Shown: positions 9,673-18,894 of the stretch, piece after piece
How positions within the stretch are numbered: the stretch's first letter is position 1
Layout of the letters: every line of letters starts with the position of its first letter
Origin: Acidobacteriota bacterium
GTDB taxonomy: Bacteria; Acidobacteriota; Holophagae; Holophagales; Holophagaceae
Reading direction: 5' to 3'
NCBI GenBank assembly: GCA_016195985.1
Contig: JACPYP010000011.1
Coordinates: 558,001 to 622,000, forward strand
Length of the DNA: 64,000 nt
Notes under the pieces: generated by a model
Told to the model about the DNA's origin: nothing
The model's database searches: none
What the model saw: only the letters and a program-made list of their open reading frames with translations
Made by a program: the position numbers and the translations under genes

Positions 9673-10206
9673 ATGGCGACGAAGGCCAAGACCGAACCCG
9701 CATCCAAATCCGCCCCAGCGCCCGCCCAGCCTGCGCCTTCCCCGCTGGCCCTGGCTTTCGGCAAGGCAGTGAAGCTCGTGGATTCCGGCAAGCATGCCGA
9801 GGCGGCCGCCGCCCTGGAAGCCCTGATGAAGGACGCCGAAGCCGCCAATGACTGGACCATGAAGCGCAGGGCCCAGGTCTACCTCTCCTTCACCGACGCC
9901 AAGCTCCACCCGGCCAAGGCCGCGGTCGCCGACCCCGTCACAGAGATCCAGGCCTGCCTGAACCGCAACGAGACCGAGGAAGCCCTCAAGCTCAGCGAGA
10001 AGGCCATCAAGAGCCACCCGGGCATGGGATCGCTCCACTACCTCCGCGCCGTGGCCTTCGCCCAGGTCGAGAACGTGGAGGGCGCCGCCGAAAGCCTCAA
10101 GAAGGCCGTGGAACTGGACGGCGATTTCGTCTACCAGTGGCACATGGAGCCCGATTTCAACTCCATCCGCAAGTCGCCCCTCTTCGCCTTCACTGAAGGC
10201 CGCTGA
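9673..10206 (+). CDS. tetratricopeptide-repeat protein
   Basis: The 177-residue protein has an Ala/Pro-rich N-terminal tail and then helical repeats of TPR type. The clearest repeat is SLHYLRAVAFAQVENVEGAA followed by ESLKKAVELD, and an earlier one lies in ALKLSEKAIKSHPGMG. The final segment places the last helix before FNSIRKSPLFAF, a motif seen at the C-terminus of many small TPR proteins. There is no signal peptide. A scaffolding role is inferred; the partner is unknown. It has its own promoter and sits 14 bp before yvcK. Confidence 0.8.
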   Translation: MATKAKTEPASKSAPAPAQPAPSPLALAFGKAVKLVDSGKHAEAAAALEALMKDAEAANDWTMKRRAQVYLSFTDAKLHPAKAAVADPVTEIQACLNRNETEEALKLSEKAIKSHPGMGSLHYLRAVAFAQVENVEGAAESLKKAVELDGDFVYQWHMEPDFNSIRKSPLFAFTEGR

Positions 10207-10220
10207 GCGAAGGGCTCGCC

Positions 10221-11222
10221 GTGGCCGCCCAAGCAGGTCCCGGCGCTGGCCTGGACGCGGACCAGCCCCTGCGGGTGGTGGCCCTCGGCGGGGGCACAGG
10301 GCTTGCTGCCCTCCTTCGCGCTCTCAAGAGAGAGGCCGGGCGGGGCCGCGATCCATGGAAGCTCACCGGCATCGTCACCGTATCCGATAATGGGGGCTCT
10401 TCCGGCCGGCTGCGGGAGGAACTGGGCGGCATCCCCCCCGGCGACCTGCGCAACTGCCTCTCCGCGCTCACGCTGGAAGATTCGGCCCTCTCCGACCTGC
10501 TGAGCTATCGCTTCCAGGGCGAGGGCAGCCTGGCGGGGCACTCCCTGGGCAACCTCATGCTCTGGGCCCTGGCGGATCTCACCGGTGACTGGGTGCGGGC
10601 CATCCGCCAGCTCTCGGGCATCCTGGTGACCCTGGGGCGCCTCTTCCCCTCCACGGTGGTGCCCGTCACCCTTTGCGCCGAGGACATGGAAGGGAAGCGG
10701 TACGTGGGCGAAACCTCGGTGGGCTCATGCAAGCCCCCCCTGGCCAAGCTTTGGCTGGAGCCCCGGGACGCGGATCCCCTGCCCGAGGCCGTGCTCGCCA
10801 TCCTGCGCTCGGATCTCATCCTGCTCGCACCGGGCAGCCTTTACACCTCCACCATCTCCAACCTGCTGCTGCAGGATCTGCAGGAGGCCATCGAATCCTC
10901 CCGGTCGCCGGTGGTCTACGTGGCCAACCTCATGACCGAGCCGGGAGAAACCTCCGGCCTGGACTTGGAAAACCATCTGGCCGCCATCTCCGCCTTCGGC
11001 CGGACCCGGATTTCCGCCGTCATCGCCAACGCGGCCCCCCTGCATCCCGACATCCTCGCCAGGTACCGGGCTGAAGGCGGGGAGCCGCTCCTCACGGAAG
11101 CCCACCAGCTGCTGGGCATCCCGGTCTACCGGTTCCCCCTGCTGGATCCGGAAGAACCGAATGCCCGGCACCACCCCGACCTTCTGAATCAGGCCATCCG
11201 GGAAGTGCTGCCCAAGCTGTGA
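10221..11222 (+). CDS. yvcK: YvcK/CofD-like UDP-GlcNAc-binding cell-shape factor
   Basis: The 333-residue protein shows the YvcK/CofD nucleotide-binding motif VVALGGGTGLAALLRAL, followed by TVSDNGGSSGRLREELGG and DLRNCLSAL. YvcK/GlmR proteins bind UDP-N-acetylglucosamine and tune peptidoglycan precursor supply and growth on gluconeogenic carbon. A CofD (2-phospho-lactate transferase) role is unlikely because no F420 genes are near. The GTG start at 10221 is the first available and lies 14 bp after the TPR gene. Confidence 0.9.
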   Translation: MAAQAGPGAGLDADQPLRVVALGGGTGLAALLRALKREAGRGRDPWKLTGIVTVSDNGGSSGRLREELGGIPPGDLRNCLSALTLEDSALSDLLSYRFQGEGSLAGHSLGNLMLWALADLTGDWVRAIRQLSGILVTLGRLFPSTVVPVTLCAEDMEGKRYVGETSVGSCKPPLAKLWLEPRDADPLPEAVLAILRSDLILLAPGSLYTSTISNLLLQDLQEAIESSRSPVVYVANLMTEPGETSGLDLENHLAAISAFGRTRISAVIANAAPLHPDILARYRAEGGEPLLTEAHQLLGIPVYRFPLLDPEEPNARHHPDLLNQAIREVLPKL

Positions 11223-11395
11223 GGCCCCTCTCTGTCCGTCCCCCTCTCCGCCTCAAGAAGGTTCGGCCACGAGCTACAGAAGCCTCCTCCCGGTGCCGAT
11301 AGAGTGCCCAGAGTGGTCTGATCAATTGTATTTTTATGAGCATCTGGCATTCATAACAAGGATCGGGTTAGGCTTGATCTTAGGGGAGGCGGCAC

Positions 11396-12520
11396 TTGGC
11401 GCTGAGCGGCGATCTGGGCACCATGGGCTTGGAAGACATCTTCCAATGGCTTGCCGTGGGCAAAAAGACCGGCGTGCTGGAACTCAAGGGCCCCTTGCAC
11501 ACCAAGCGCGTGGCCTTCCATGAAGGGCGCATCACCAGCATTTGGTCTTCCGACCCGCGCGAGTATCTGGGCCAGTATCTGCTCGCCTTCAACCGCATCA
11601 GCGAGGAACAGCTGCGGGACGCCCTGGCCACCCAGGAGGATGAGCAGCAGCTGCTCGGCCGGATCCTCATCAACCGGCAGCTGGTCACCGAGGCTGAGAT
11701 TCGCCGCATCGTCCAGCTGAAGGTCGAGGAGAGCATCTTCGACACCTTCCTGTGGAACGTGGGCAGCTTCGAATTCCACGATGGCGCGGCCTCCCACCAG
11801 AAATCCATGCTGCTGAGCCTCGACGTCACCGGCATCGTCCTCGAGGGCGCGCGACGGCTGGACGACTGGAAGCGCATCCGCCGGGTCATCAAGGGCGGAG
11901 ATGCCGTGCTGTCCGCCATTTCGGAGGCCATCGCCGAGCGCCTGCCCCTGGCCCCGGAGGACGCGGACATCCTGGCGCGCCTCGATGGGGCCAAGCGCGT
12001 GGACCAGCTGGTCATCGACATGCGCCTGCCGGAATACAAGATCAACAAGCTGCTTTTCGATCTCCACGAGAAGGGCCTTGTGCGCATCGTGAACGCCGGC
12101 GGCAACCTGGGCGAGAACCCCAGCCTGCAGCTCCAGCGGGCCCGGGCCCTCGTGGAAAAGCAGAAGCTGCAGGAAGCCCAGGAGGAACTGCGGCGCATTC
12201 TCAAGGACCAGCCGCGCCACCTCGACGCCAACAAGATGATGGCCGTGGTCCAGGACATGCTCGAGGAGAAGAAGCTGGACCAGGATCTGGTGCCCGACCT
12301 GGCCGTGAGCCTGGACGAGCTCATGACCACCAACCTGGGACCCAACGAGGCCTTCCTGGCCAGCCGCGTGAACGGCCTCTGGACCATCCGCGACATCCTG
12401 ACCATCGCGCCTTTCGAACCCGCCGAGTGCCTCGCCATCTTCTCCCGCCTGCTGAAGCGTGGGATTCTCAAGGCCTCGAAACCCGCCCAGGGAGGCGAAC
12501 AGCCCATGGCTCTGCGCTGA
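11396..12520 (+). CDS. DUF4388 (PatA N-terminal-like) protein
   Basis: The first 130 residues match DUF4388: LSGDLGTMGLEDIFQWLAVG, the conserved KKTGVLELKG, and GSFEFHDG. The rest is helical, with a TPR-like stretch near residues 240-280 and a winged-helix-like segment. DUF4388 proteins in Acidobacteriota, Myxococcota and Deltaproteobacteria are tied to gliding and signalling regulators, with no known reaction. The TTG start is supported by GGGGAGG seven to eight bases upstream. It precedes the coiled-coil gene by 23 bp. Confidence 0.85.
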   Translation: MALSGDLGTMGLEDIFQWLAVGKKTGVLELKGPLHTKRVAFHEGRITSIWSSDPREYLGQYLLAFNRISEEQLRDALATQEDEQQLLGRILINRQLVTEAEIRRIVQLKVEESIFDTFLWNVGSFEFHDGAASHQKSMLLSLDVTGIVLEGARRLDDWKRIRRVIKGGDAVLSAISEAIAERLPLAPEDADILARLDGAKRVDQLVIDMRLPEYKINKLLFDLHEKGLVRIVNAGGNLGENPSLQLQRARALVEKQKLQEAQEELRRILKDQPRHLDANKMMAVVQDMLEEKKLDQDLVPDLAVSLDELMTTNLGPNEAFLASRVNGLWTIRDILTIAPFEPAECLAIFSRLLKRGILKASKPAQGGEQPMALR

Positions 12521-12543
12521 AACCTCCCTTTTCCGGAGGTCTC

Positions 12544-13257
12544 ATGCGCATCGCCCTGTCCATGCTTCTGGTGGCCCTGCCCTTGGCTGCGGCAGCCCAG
12601 AAAAAACCCACCGCCGCCCAGCTTCAGGCCCAGGTCAAACGGCTCACGGAGGAGCGGGACGAACTCAAGCTGCGGCTGGCCTCCACCGAGGAACTCCAGC
12701 AGGAAACCGCCAGCGCCAAGAAGGCCAGGGACCTGGCCCGCTCCGAAAGCGAGGCCGCTCGCAAGGAGATCGATCAGCTCCGCGCCGCCCTGAAGGAAAA
12801 CCAAGGGGGCAGCGACACCATCCTCAAGGAACTGCACGAGGCCAAGCAGGCCGCCGAGGGCGCCAAGACCGAGGCGACTCGGCTGCGCACGGAAAACGAG
12901 GCGCTGCAGCAAAAGGCCAGTGCCGTGCCCGGCGAGGGCGACCTGGTGCAGCTGGGCGAGGACATCGTCCCGGCCCGGGCCATCAACCTCAACCGCGCCA
13001 CCCCGCGGCTCAAGTCCGGCAGTTTCCTCGGCGGGCGGCCCAAGGGCGCGGTGGTGGTCCACGTCCTCATCAGCGAGAAAGGCGATGTCCTCGCCGCCCG
13101 CCTCATCCAGGGCCTGGCCGGCGATTCCGCCGAGGCCAAGGAGGCCGGAGAAGCCTGCGTGGAAGCCGCCAAGCGCCTCGTTTTCGATCCCGCCACCTCC
13201 AAGGACGGCAAGACCAAGTTCAAGGTTTGGCAGGGGGTTGGGTTCTATCTCGATTAA
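12544..13257 (+). CDS. exported coiled-coil protein with TonB-like C-terminal domain
   Basis: The 237-residue protein has a signal peptide (MRIALSMLLVALPLAAAAQ, cleavage after AAA). A long heptad-type coiled coil runs over residues 22-125 (LQAQVKRLTEERDELKLRL and onward). The last 90 residues resemble TonB C-terminal folds: VVVHVLISEKGDVLAARLIQ, then AAKRLVFDPA and a final VWQGVGFYL. No proline-rich span or membrane anchor typical of true TonB is present, so this is more likely a periplasmic envelope protein. Start ATG at 12544 has GGAGG upstream. Confidence 0.75.
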   Translation: MRIALSMLLVALPLAAAAQKKPTAAQLQAQVKRLTEERDELKLRLASTEELQQETASAKKARDLARSESEAARKEIDQLRAALKENQGGSDTILKELHEAKQAAEGAKTEATRLRTENEALQQKASAVPGEGDLVQLGEDIVPARAINLNRATPRLKSGSFLGGRPKGAVVVHVLISEKGDVLAARLIQGLAGDSAEAKEAGEACVEAAKRLVFDPATSKDGKTKFKVWQGVGFYLD

Positions 13258-13263
13258 AGAAGA

Positions 13264-13308
13264 ACCCCACCCATCCCCTGCAAGAGCACCTGGGGAATGG
13301 GTGGGGGT
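13264..13308. terminator. GC-rich hairpin between convergent genes
   Basis: A stem formed by ACCCCACCCATCCCC and its near-complement, with a one-base bulge and a 13-base loop, lies between the stops of two convergent genes. It can serve both strands but has no clear T-run. Confidence 0.5.
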
Positions 13309-13368
13309 CGTGCGAATCACGAGACCGCGCCACTCGCGGGCGGAAGCGCCCGGGGTGGCAGGAACGGC

Positions 13369-16300
13369 CTAGGGAAGCTGCAGCACCAGGCGGAAGCCGG
13401 TGTTGAAATCACGGAACGTCTTCGCGTAAGGCCCGCGGATCTTGGTCTGGCCGTACCGAACACTGACGTCAACCGCGCCGCCCCTGTAGGAGCACTGGAG
13501 GTTGTTCGCCGAGACATCGTCCACCCAGCCGGTACCGTTGACTGGAAGCGCCGGGATGCCAGCGCCGGTCACACCGTAGTTGGCGTGCCAATCATCCTGC
13601 ACGGCCTGCCAGACCTGGCCCGCCATGTCATACAGGCCCCAGGCATTGGGCAGCTTCTGGGCGACGGGCTGGGTGGTCACGCCGTCCGTGTTGTGGTTGG
13701 ACCAGATGTAGGAGTCGATGGCGGCATAGGCAGCCGTGGGATCGGCGCCGCCCGGATCGAAGGAGCCGAAGAAGTAGTTGTCCGCTCCCGCGCTTCCCGA
13801 CCGGAGGGCGTATTCAAACTCAGCCTCCGTGGGAAGCCGGAAGGCGCTCCCCGACGGCTTGGCGGTGGCCGCGGCATTCAACATGGCGACGAAGCCCGTC
13901 GAAGCCGTGGTGATGTCGTTGAAGGACACCGTTTCCACCGGCCGCGTCAAATCATCAGTAGCGGCTCCGTTGACCACGCTGTTGGCAGAGGGATTGATCC
14001 CCATGACGGCCAGCCACTGGGCCTGGGTGGTCAACGTCTTGGCCACATAGAAGGCCTTGGCGATCGTCACACCGTGCGCGGGCAACGCGTTGGTCTCGGA
14101 GACGATGGTCGTTTCCTGTTCGCCCAAGGTGAAGGCTCCAGCGGGCACAAGAACCAGATCGATGGGCACGCCGTTGGCCATCACGGAAAGGGTCGCGGGA
14201 GGATAGTTCGCCGTCACCGTGCCCGTCGGCGTGGCCGCGGCGGTGAGGGAGATGGTCTGCACGGGCACTTCCGGATAACGCTGCAGGTTCGCCGCGCCCA
14301 GAGTGCCGCCACCCGCGCGCCCCAGACCGGGCTGACCGGCGTCGGTGACCGTGGCGGAGGTGATGGTGTAGGTGCCGTCCGCCAAACCGTTGAAGGTCTG
14401 GTTGGCGGTCAGGTGCTGGTTGAAGGAATTGGGACCAGTGACGGTCACATCTCCGGTCAGGCTGCCGAGCCCGGTGATGTTCACGGTCAGGTCGTTGCCC
14501 ACGGTCACAGTCGTGGTCAGACTATCGGTATCCATCGCAGCATTGGTAACTGTCAGGGTGAAGACGGTCGTGGTCGAAAGAGCGAGGGTCGACGCGGGAG
14601 TGGCATCACCCAGAATAGTTCCGACACTTTGATTCACGGAGCCGGTCCCACCGGTGAAGGTGGCAGTCAGCGAAGCGGTGCCGCCCAAAACGATCCGTGA
14701 AGCGACCGGGCTGAAACTGGTGATGTGCGGCGCAGCCACCACGGTGCTGTCGGCTGTTCCGGCAGCCGCCGCGTCACCCGCGACATTGGCCACGGTGCAG
14801 CTGGCCGTCACGGTGCCACTGGCGGGAGCCGTCCAGGTGATGGCGTCGGTGCCCTGGCCAGCGGTGATGATGCCGCCGTTGGAAAGGCTCCAGGTATAAG
14901 TGGAGCCGGCGGCCTGGGCCACCACGGAGGCTGTCAGGCCCGGCTTGGAGGCGGTCACGTTGGCGGGAACCGTCACAGTGGGCTGGGTGGCTGCTGCCAC
15001 CACGGTGCTGTTGGCCGTTCCAGCCGCCGCGGCATCGCCTGCGACGTTGGCCACGGTGCAGCTGGCGGTCACGGTGCCGCTGGCAGGGGCCGTCCAGGTG
15101 ATGGTGCGGGTGCCCTGGCCAGCGGTGATGCTGCCGCCGGAAAGGCTCCAGGTGTAGGTGGAGCCGGCGGCCTGGGCCACCACGGAGGCGGTCAGGCCCG
15201 GCTTGGAGGCGGTCACGTTGGCAGGAACCGTCACAGTGGGCTGGGTGGCGGCGGCCACCACGGTGCTGTTGGCCGTTCCGGCTGGCGCGGCATCTCCCAA
15301 AGCGTTTGCCACGGTGCAGCTGGCGGTCACGGTGCCGCTGGCGGGAGCCGTCCAGGTGATGGTGCGGGTGCCCTGGCCAGCGGTGATGGTGCCGCCGTTG
15401 GAAAGGGTCCAGGTGTAGGTGGAGCCGGTGCCCTGGGCCACCACGGAGGCGGTCAGGCCCGCCTTGGAGGCGGTCACGTTAGCGGGAACCGTCACCACGG
15501 GCTGGGTGGCGGCTGCCACCACGGTGCTGGTGGCCGTTCCGGCCGCTGCGGCATCGCCGGCGACGTTGGCCACGGTGCAGCTGGCGGTCACGGTGCCGCT
15601 GGCGGGGGCCGTCCAGGTGATGGCGCGGGTGCCTTGGCCGGCGGTGATGGTACCGCCGTTGGTGAGAGACCAGGTGTAGGTGGAGCCGGTGCCCTGGGCC
15701 ACCACGGAGGCGGTCAGGCCTGTCTTAGAGGCGGTCACGTTGGCGGGAACGGTCACCACGGGCTGGGTGGCGGCTGCCACCACGGTGCTGTTGGCCGTTC
15801 CAGCCGCCGCGGCATCGCCTGCGACATTGGCCACAGTGCAGCTGGCGGTCACGGTGCCGCTGGCGGGGGCCGTCCAGGTGATGACGGGGGTGCCTTGGCC
15901 GGCGGTGATGGTGCCGCCAGAAAGGCTCCAGGTATAGGTGGAGCCGATGGCCTGGGCCACCACGGAGGCGGTCAGGCCCGTCTTGGAGGCGGTCACGTTG
16001 GCGGGAACCGTCACCACGGGCTGGGTGGCGGCTGCCACCACAGTGCTGGTGGCCGTTCCGGCCGCCGCAGCATCGCCCGCGACGTTGGCCACGGTGCAGC
16101 TGGCGGTCACGGTGCCGCTGGCGGGAGCCGTCCAGGTGATGGTGCGGGTGCCCTGGCCGGCGGTGATGGTGCCGCCGTTGGTGAGAGACCAGGTGTAGGT
16201 GGAACCGGCAGCCTGGGCCACCACGGAGGCCGTCAGGCCCGTCTTGGAGGCGGTCACGTTAGCGGGAACCGTCACCACGGGCTGGGTGGCGGCGGCCACC

Positions 16301-17193
16301 ACGGTGCTGGTGGCCGTTCCAGGCGTGGCGGAAACATTGGCTGAATTGGTCACCGTGCAGCTGAGCGTCACCGAGCCGCTGGCCGGCGCCGTCCAGACGA
16401 TGCCAGTGGTGCCCTGGCCAGAGGTGATCGTTCCGCTGGAGATGGTCCAGTTGTAGCTGCAACCGGTTTGGGCGGGAATGGAGGCCGCGAGTCCCGTTTT
16501 GGAGGCCGTCACGTTCGCGGGCGCGGTCACGGTCGGCTGAGTGGGAGGAGGCACAGCGGCGGCCACGGTCACCGTCGTGGTGACCTTCTTGGAGGTGTCG
16601 TCCGCCGAGGTCGCCGTAATGGTCACGGGCCCGGGAGTGGCCGGAGCCGTCCAGACATTGCCCGACCAGGTCCCCGCGGTCGAAGACCAGGTCACAGTGT
16701 TGGTTGCGCCACCGGTGGCCGTAGCGGTGAAGGTCTTCGTGGTGGAGGCGGTGACCGTGGGTGCCGCCGGGCTAATGGCGCCGACGCTGACCACCTGCGG
16801 CGTCACCACCGCGGTGGCTGTCGCGCTGACATTGGCCGAGTTCGTCACCGTCAGCGTGAAAGTCTTGGCTCCAGACCAGTTGGCGGTGACCGGTGCGGAG
16901 GCCACGGACGTGGCAGGGCAGGTCACGCCGTTATCGATGGTGCCGGTTCCGGCGCTGTAGACAGGGGTGAGGGTGAAGGTGCCCCCGTAGGGCGGGGCAG
17001 CCACGCTGGCCGTCAGGCTCGTTGCCACCGGCGGCGGCACCGGCGGGGGGGTGCTGCCCCCACCACCGCCACCACCGCAGGCCAGGGCCAGGATCAGGGT
17101 CGAGACCCCAAAAAAGGCCTGTGCGAACCGCGAGCGCGGGGTGGCCGGACCACTCCTGATGGACAAAGGTGGGGCGAGTACTGCCAGACTCAT
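13369..17193 (-). CDS. giant lipoprotein with tandem Ig-like repeats and C-terminal FGE/sulfatase-modifying-factor-type domain
   Basis: The 1274-residue protein has a lipoprotein signal (STLILALAC lipobox followed by polyglycine and a Thr/Pro linker) and is probably surface exposed. Residues about 45-230 hold Ig-like domains. Residues about 230-825 are near-identical 86/87-residue repeats, each containing a VTVPANVTASK strand and an ITWTAPASGTVTASCTVAN strand. The last 260 residues are an FGE-sulfatase fold (LVLVPAGAFTLGE, FRLPTEAEFEYALRSG, WGLYDMAGQVWQ, SYRGGAVD, NTGFRLVL). The two FGE active-site cysteines before the final GFR are not present (VRYGQTKIRG instead), so it is probably a binding rather than catalytic domain. 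An adhesin-like role is inferred. GGAG lies ahead of the ATG. Confidence 0.88.
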   Translation of the reverse strand: MSLAVLAPPLSIRSGPATPRSRFAQAFFGVSTLILALACGGGGGGGSTPPPVPPPVATSLTASVAAPPYGGTFTLTPVYSAGTGTIDNGVTCPATSVASAPVTANWSGAKTFTLTVTNSANVSATATAVVTPQVVSVGAISPAAPTVTASTTKTFTATATGGATNTVTWSSTAGTWSGNVWTAPATPGPVTITATSADDTSKKVTTTVTVAAAVPPPTQPTVTAPANVTASKTGLAASIPAQTGCSYNWTISSGTITSGQGTTGIVWTAPASGSVTLSCTVTNSANVSATPGTATSTVVAAATQPVVTVPANVTASKTGLTASVVAQAAGSTYTWSLTNGGTITAGQGTRTITWTAPASGTVTASCTVANVAGDAAAAGTATSTVVAAATQPVVTVPANVTASKTGLTASVVAQAIGSTYTWSLSGGTITAGQGTPVITWTAPASGTVTASCTVANVAGDAAAAGTANSTVVAAATQPVVTVPANVTASKTGLTASVVAQGTGSTYTWSLTNGGTITAGQGTRAITWTAPASGTVTASCTVANVAGDAAAAGTATSTVVAAATQPVVTVPANVTASKAGLTASVVAQGTGSTYTWTLSNGGTITAGQGTRTITWTAPASGTVTASCTVANALGDAAPAGTANSTVVAAATQPTVTVPANVTASKPGLTASVVAQAAGSTYTWSLSGGSITAGQGTRTITWTAPASGTVTASCTVANVAGDAAAAGTANSTVVAAATQPTVTVPANVTASKPGLTASVVAQAAGSTYTWSLSNGGIITAGQGTDAITWTAPASGTVTASCTVANVAGDAAAAGTADSTVVAAPHITSFSPVASRIVLGGTASLTATFTGGTGSVNQSVGTILGDATPASTLALSTTTVFTLTVTNAAMDTDSLTTTVTVGNDLTVNITGLGSLTGDVTVTGPNSFNQHLTANQTFNGLADGTYTITSATVTDAGQPGLGRAGGGTLGAANLQRYPEVPVQTISLTAAATPTGTVTANYPPATLSVMANGVPIDLVLVPAGAFTLGEQETTIVSETNALPAHGVTIAKAFYVAKTLTTQAQWLAVMGINPSANSVVNGAATDDLTRPVETVSFNDITTASTGFVAMLNAAATAKPSGSAFRLPTEAEFEYALRSGSAGADNYFFGSFDPGGADPTAAYAAIDSYIWSNHNTDGVTTQPVAQKLPNAWGLYDMAGQVWQAVQDDWHANYGVTGAGIPALPVNGTGWVDDVSANNLQCSYRGGAVDVSVRYGQTKIRGPYAKTFRDFNTGFRLVLQLP
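14642..16456 (-). repeat. tandem 258/261-bp coding repeats (Ig-like modules)
   Basis: About seven direct repeats with boundaries near 14900, 15158, 15419, 15680, 15938 and 16199. Units alternate between 258 and 261 bp by presence or absence of one codon in the S(L/N)GG loop. Inner units are almost identical at the DNA level; the outermost copies are diverged. The high identity suggests recent duplication or gene conversion. Confidence 0.9.
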
Positions 17194-17560
17194 AAGTGTC
17201 TCCTTGACCTTGTGTATAACAGTGATGAGCGCCCCGATGTCGTGTCAAGAAGTGTTAATAAAATTAATAAGTTATCGATGGCACAAAAATTCCTTGCGCG
17301 ACAATAAATCATTCAGCAGTATTTTGTAATTCATCGACCTAAAACCTTCTGCATCCGGATTTTAAGCCTTCGCCACCAGGTCAGGAATGCCGCCCTCACG
17401 CCTCGTTTAAGACAAAGCAGTCCGCATTAATTTCCGCACCGCCGCAGGCCATGACCCCCTCCCAAACCCTGGGGACCTTCCCCAAATGGGTCCCACCCCT
17501 CATTGACAGGGGTGGAGGTTCCTGAGGATTCTGACGCCACACATGAAGGAAGGCGGTTTT
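17194..17560. other. divergent intergenic region, AT-rich in its left half
   Basis: The 367-bp gap between the giant lipoprotein and the PaaK-like gene has an AT-rich part (17230-17345) unlike the surroundings. On the minus strand TTGACA (17243-17248) and TTATAC (17214-17219) precede the lipoprotein gene, but the 23-base spacing is too long for a standard promoter. On the plus strand TTGACA at 17503-17508 precedes the PaaK-like gene with only a weak -10. No gene was seen. Confidence 0.4.
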
Positions 17561-18886
17561 ATGCTTGGGGCAAGGTTGCGCAACTGGGGATTCTGGGCTC
17601 GGGACCGGTTTCATGGTTCTCCCGTCCAAAGGCACTGCCAGGACATCGAAACCCGCCAGACCTCGGCCCGCCCCTCAACCGATCTCCTGGAAGGGATCCT
17701 CGGCTTCGCCGTCGAACACGCGCCGTTCTACGCCCCGTTCAAGGGGTTCGGTTCGCTTCAAGACTTCCCCGTCATCAACAAGAACGTCATCAAGGCGAAC
17801 TACGACGGTTTCCGCTCGAACGCCTTTCCCGGCGTCCGCCTGCACAGCATGCACACCAGCGGATCCACGGGAACGCCTTTCGCGGTGCTGCAGGACCCGG
17901 ACAAGCGCCGCCGCGTCCAGGCGGAGGTGATTTTTTTCGGGCAAAAGGCGGGCTACAAGCTTGGAGACCGTTTTGTCTACACCCGCGTCTGGACCGACCT
18001 CAACCGCAAGTCCCGAGCCTCAGCCCTGCGGGACAACATGATCCCCGTCGACATCTCCTCCATGGATGACGCGCACATGGAATCGCTGAGATCCCTGTTG
18101 AAACGGGACAAGAGCCTCAAAGGCATGTTGGGCTACCCCTCAACCTACGGCCCCCTGGCCTGGTACCTGGAGCGCATGGGCGATCAGCCGGGCGACTTCC
18201 ACCTGGAAACCATCATCGCCATTTCCGAGAAACTCCCCCCGCCCACCCGGGAATCCCTTCGCGCGCGCTTCGGCTGCAACGTGGTGGCCCGGTATTCCAA
18301 CCAGGAAAACGGCGTCCTCGCGCAGCAGTGCCTGCACCACGACGAGTACCACCTCAACACCGCCAGCTATGCCTTCGAGTTCCTCCAGCTGGACTCGGAT
18401 CTGCCGGCCGCCGTGGGCGAACCCGCGCGGATGGTGGTCACGGATCTCTTCAACCGCGCCATGCCGATGATCCGGTACGACACGGGGGACGTGGTGATCC
18501 GCCAGGCCGCCTCCGCCTGCGGGTGGGCGACCGAAACCCTGAGCGACATCGAGGGCCGCCGGGAGGACTTCATCTACGACACCCAGGACCGTCTTCTGTC
18601 CCCATCGGTGCCGGGCCTTTATTTCTGGGGCTTCACGCAGCTGAAGCAGATCCAGTTCATCCAGGAGGGCAAGGGACAGTACCGGATCGTCCTGAACGGA
18701 GCCAGCGAGCACTACCGGGACCAGGCGTTCATCGACCTCGCCAAGGGATTCCTGGGCGAAGACGCCGCCGTGTCCGTGAGCCATGTCGACGAGATCCCCA
18801 TGCTCGCCTCAGGGAAGTTCAAGGCGATCATGAGCCTCTACAAGCCAGCGGCGGAACCGCCCGCCCTGGCGGCGGCGTCCAAGTAA
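17561..18886 (+). CDS. PaaK/CapK-like adenylate-forming enzyme
   Basis: The 441-residue protein belongs to the phenylacetate-CoA ligase/CapK branch of adenylate-forming enzymes. It carries the phosphate-binding motif HTSGSTGTPFAV near residue 100, the ARYSNQENGV block, and the YDTGD(V) ATP-binding aspartate, then a small C-terminal domain with the conserved lysine of ASGKFKAI. Such genes occur in capsule or exopolysaccharide and coenzyme-A thioester pathways; none is adjacent, so the substrate is unknown. The ATG at 17561 is preferred because AAGGAAGG precedes it; an ATG at 17543 lacks a ribosome site. Confidence 0.82.
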   Translation: MLGARLRNWGFWARDRFHGSPVQRHCQDIETRQTSARPSTDLLEGILGFAVEHAPFYAPFKGFGSLQDFPVINKNVIKANYDGFRSNAFPGVRLHSMHTSGSTGTPFAVLQDPDKRRRVQAEVIFFGQKAGYKLGDRFVYTRVWTDLNRKSRASALRDNMIPVDISSMDDAHMESLRSLLKRDKSLKGMLGYPSTYGPLAWYLERMGDQPGDFHLETIIAISEKLPPPTRESLRARFGCNVVARYSNQENGVLAQQCLHHDEYHLNTASYAFEFLQLDSDLPAAVGEPARMVVTDLFNRAMPMIRYDTGDVVIRQAASACGWATETLSDIEGRREDFIYDTQDRLLSPSVPGLYFWGFTQLKQIQFIQEGKGQYRIVLNGASEHYRDQAFIDLAKGFLGEDAAVSVSHVDEIPMLASGKFKAIMSLYKPAAEPPALAAASK

Positions 18887-18894
18887 GCGCGGCT

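Noticed and set aside
14725-16344. A 539-codon plus-strand open frame over the Ig repeats
   Set aside because: It is a Gly/His-rich shadow of the minus-strand lipoprotein gene, with no ribosome site and no family.
13369-17193. Diversity-generating retroelement target
   Set aside because: The C-terminal fold is suitable, but no reverse transcriptase or template repeat is visible in the window.
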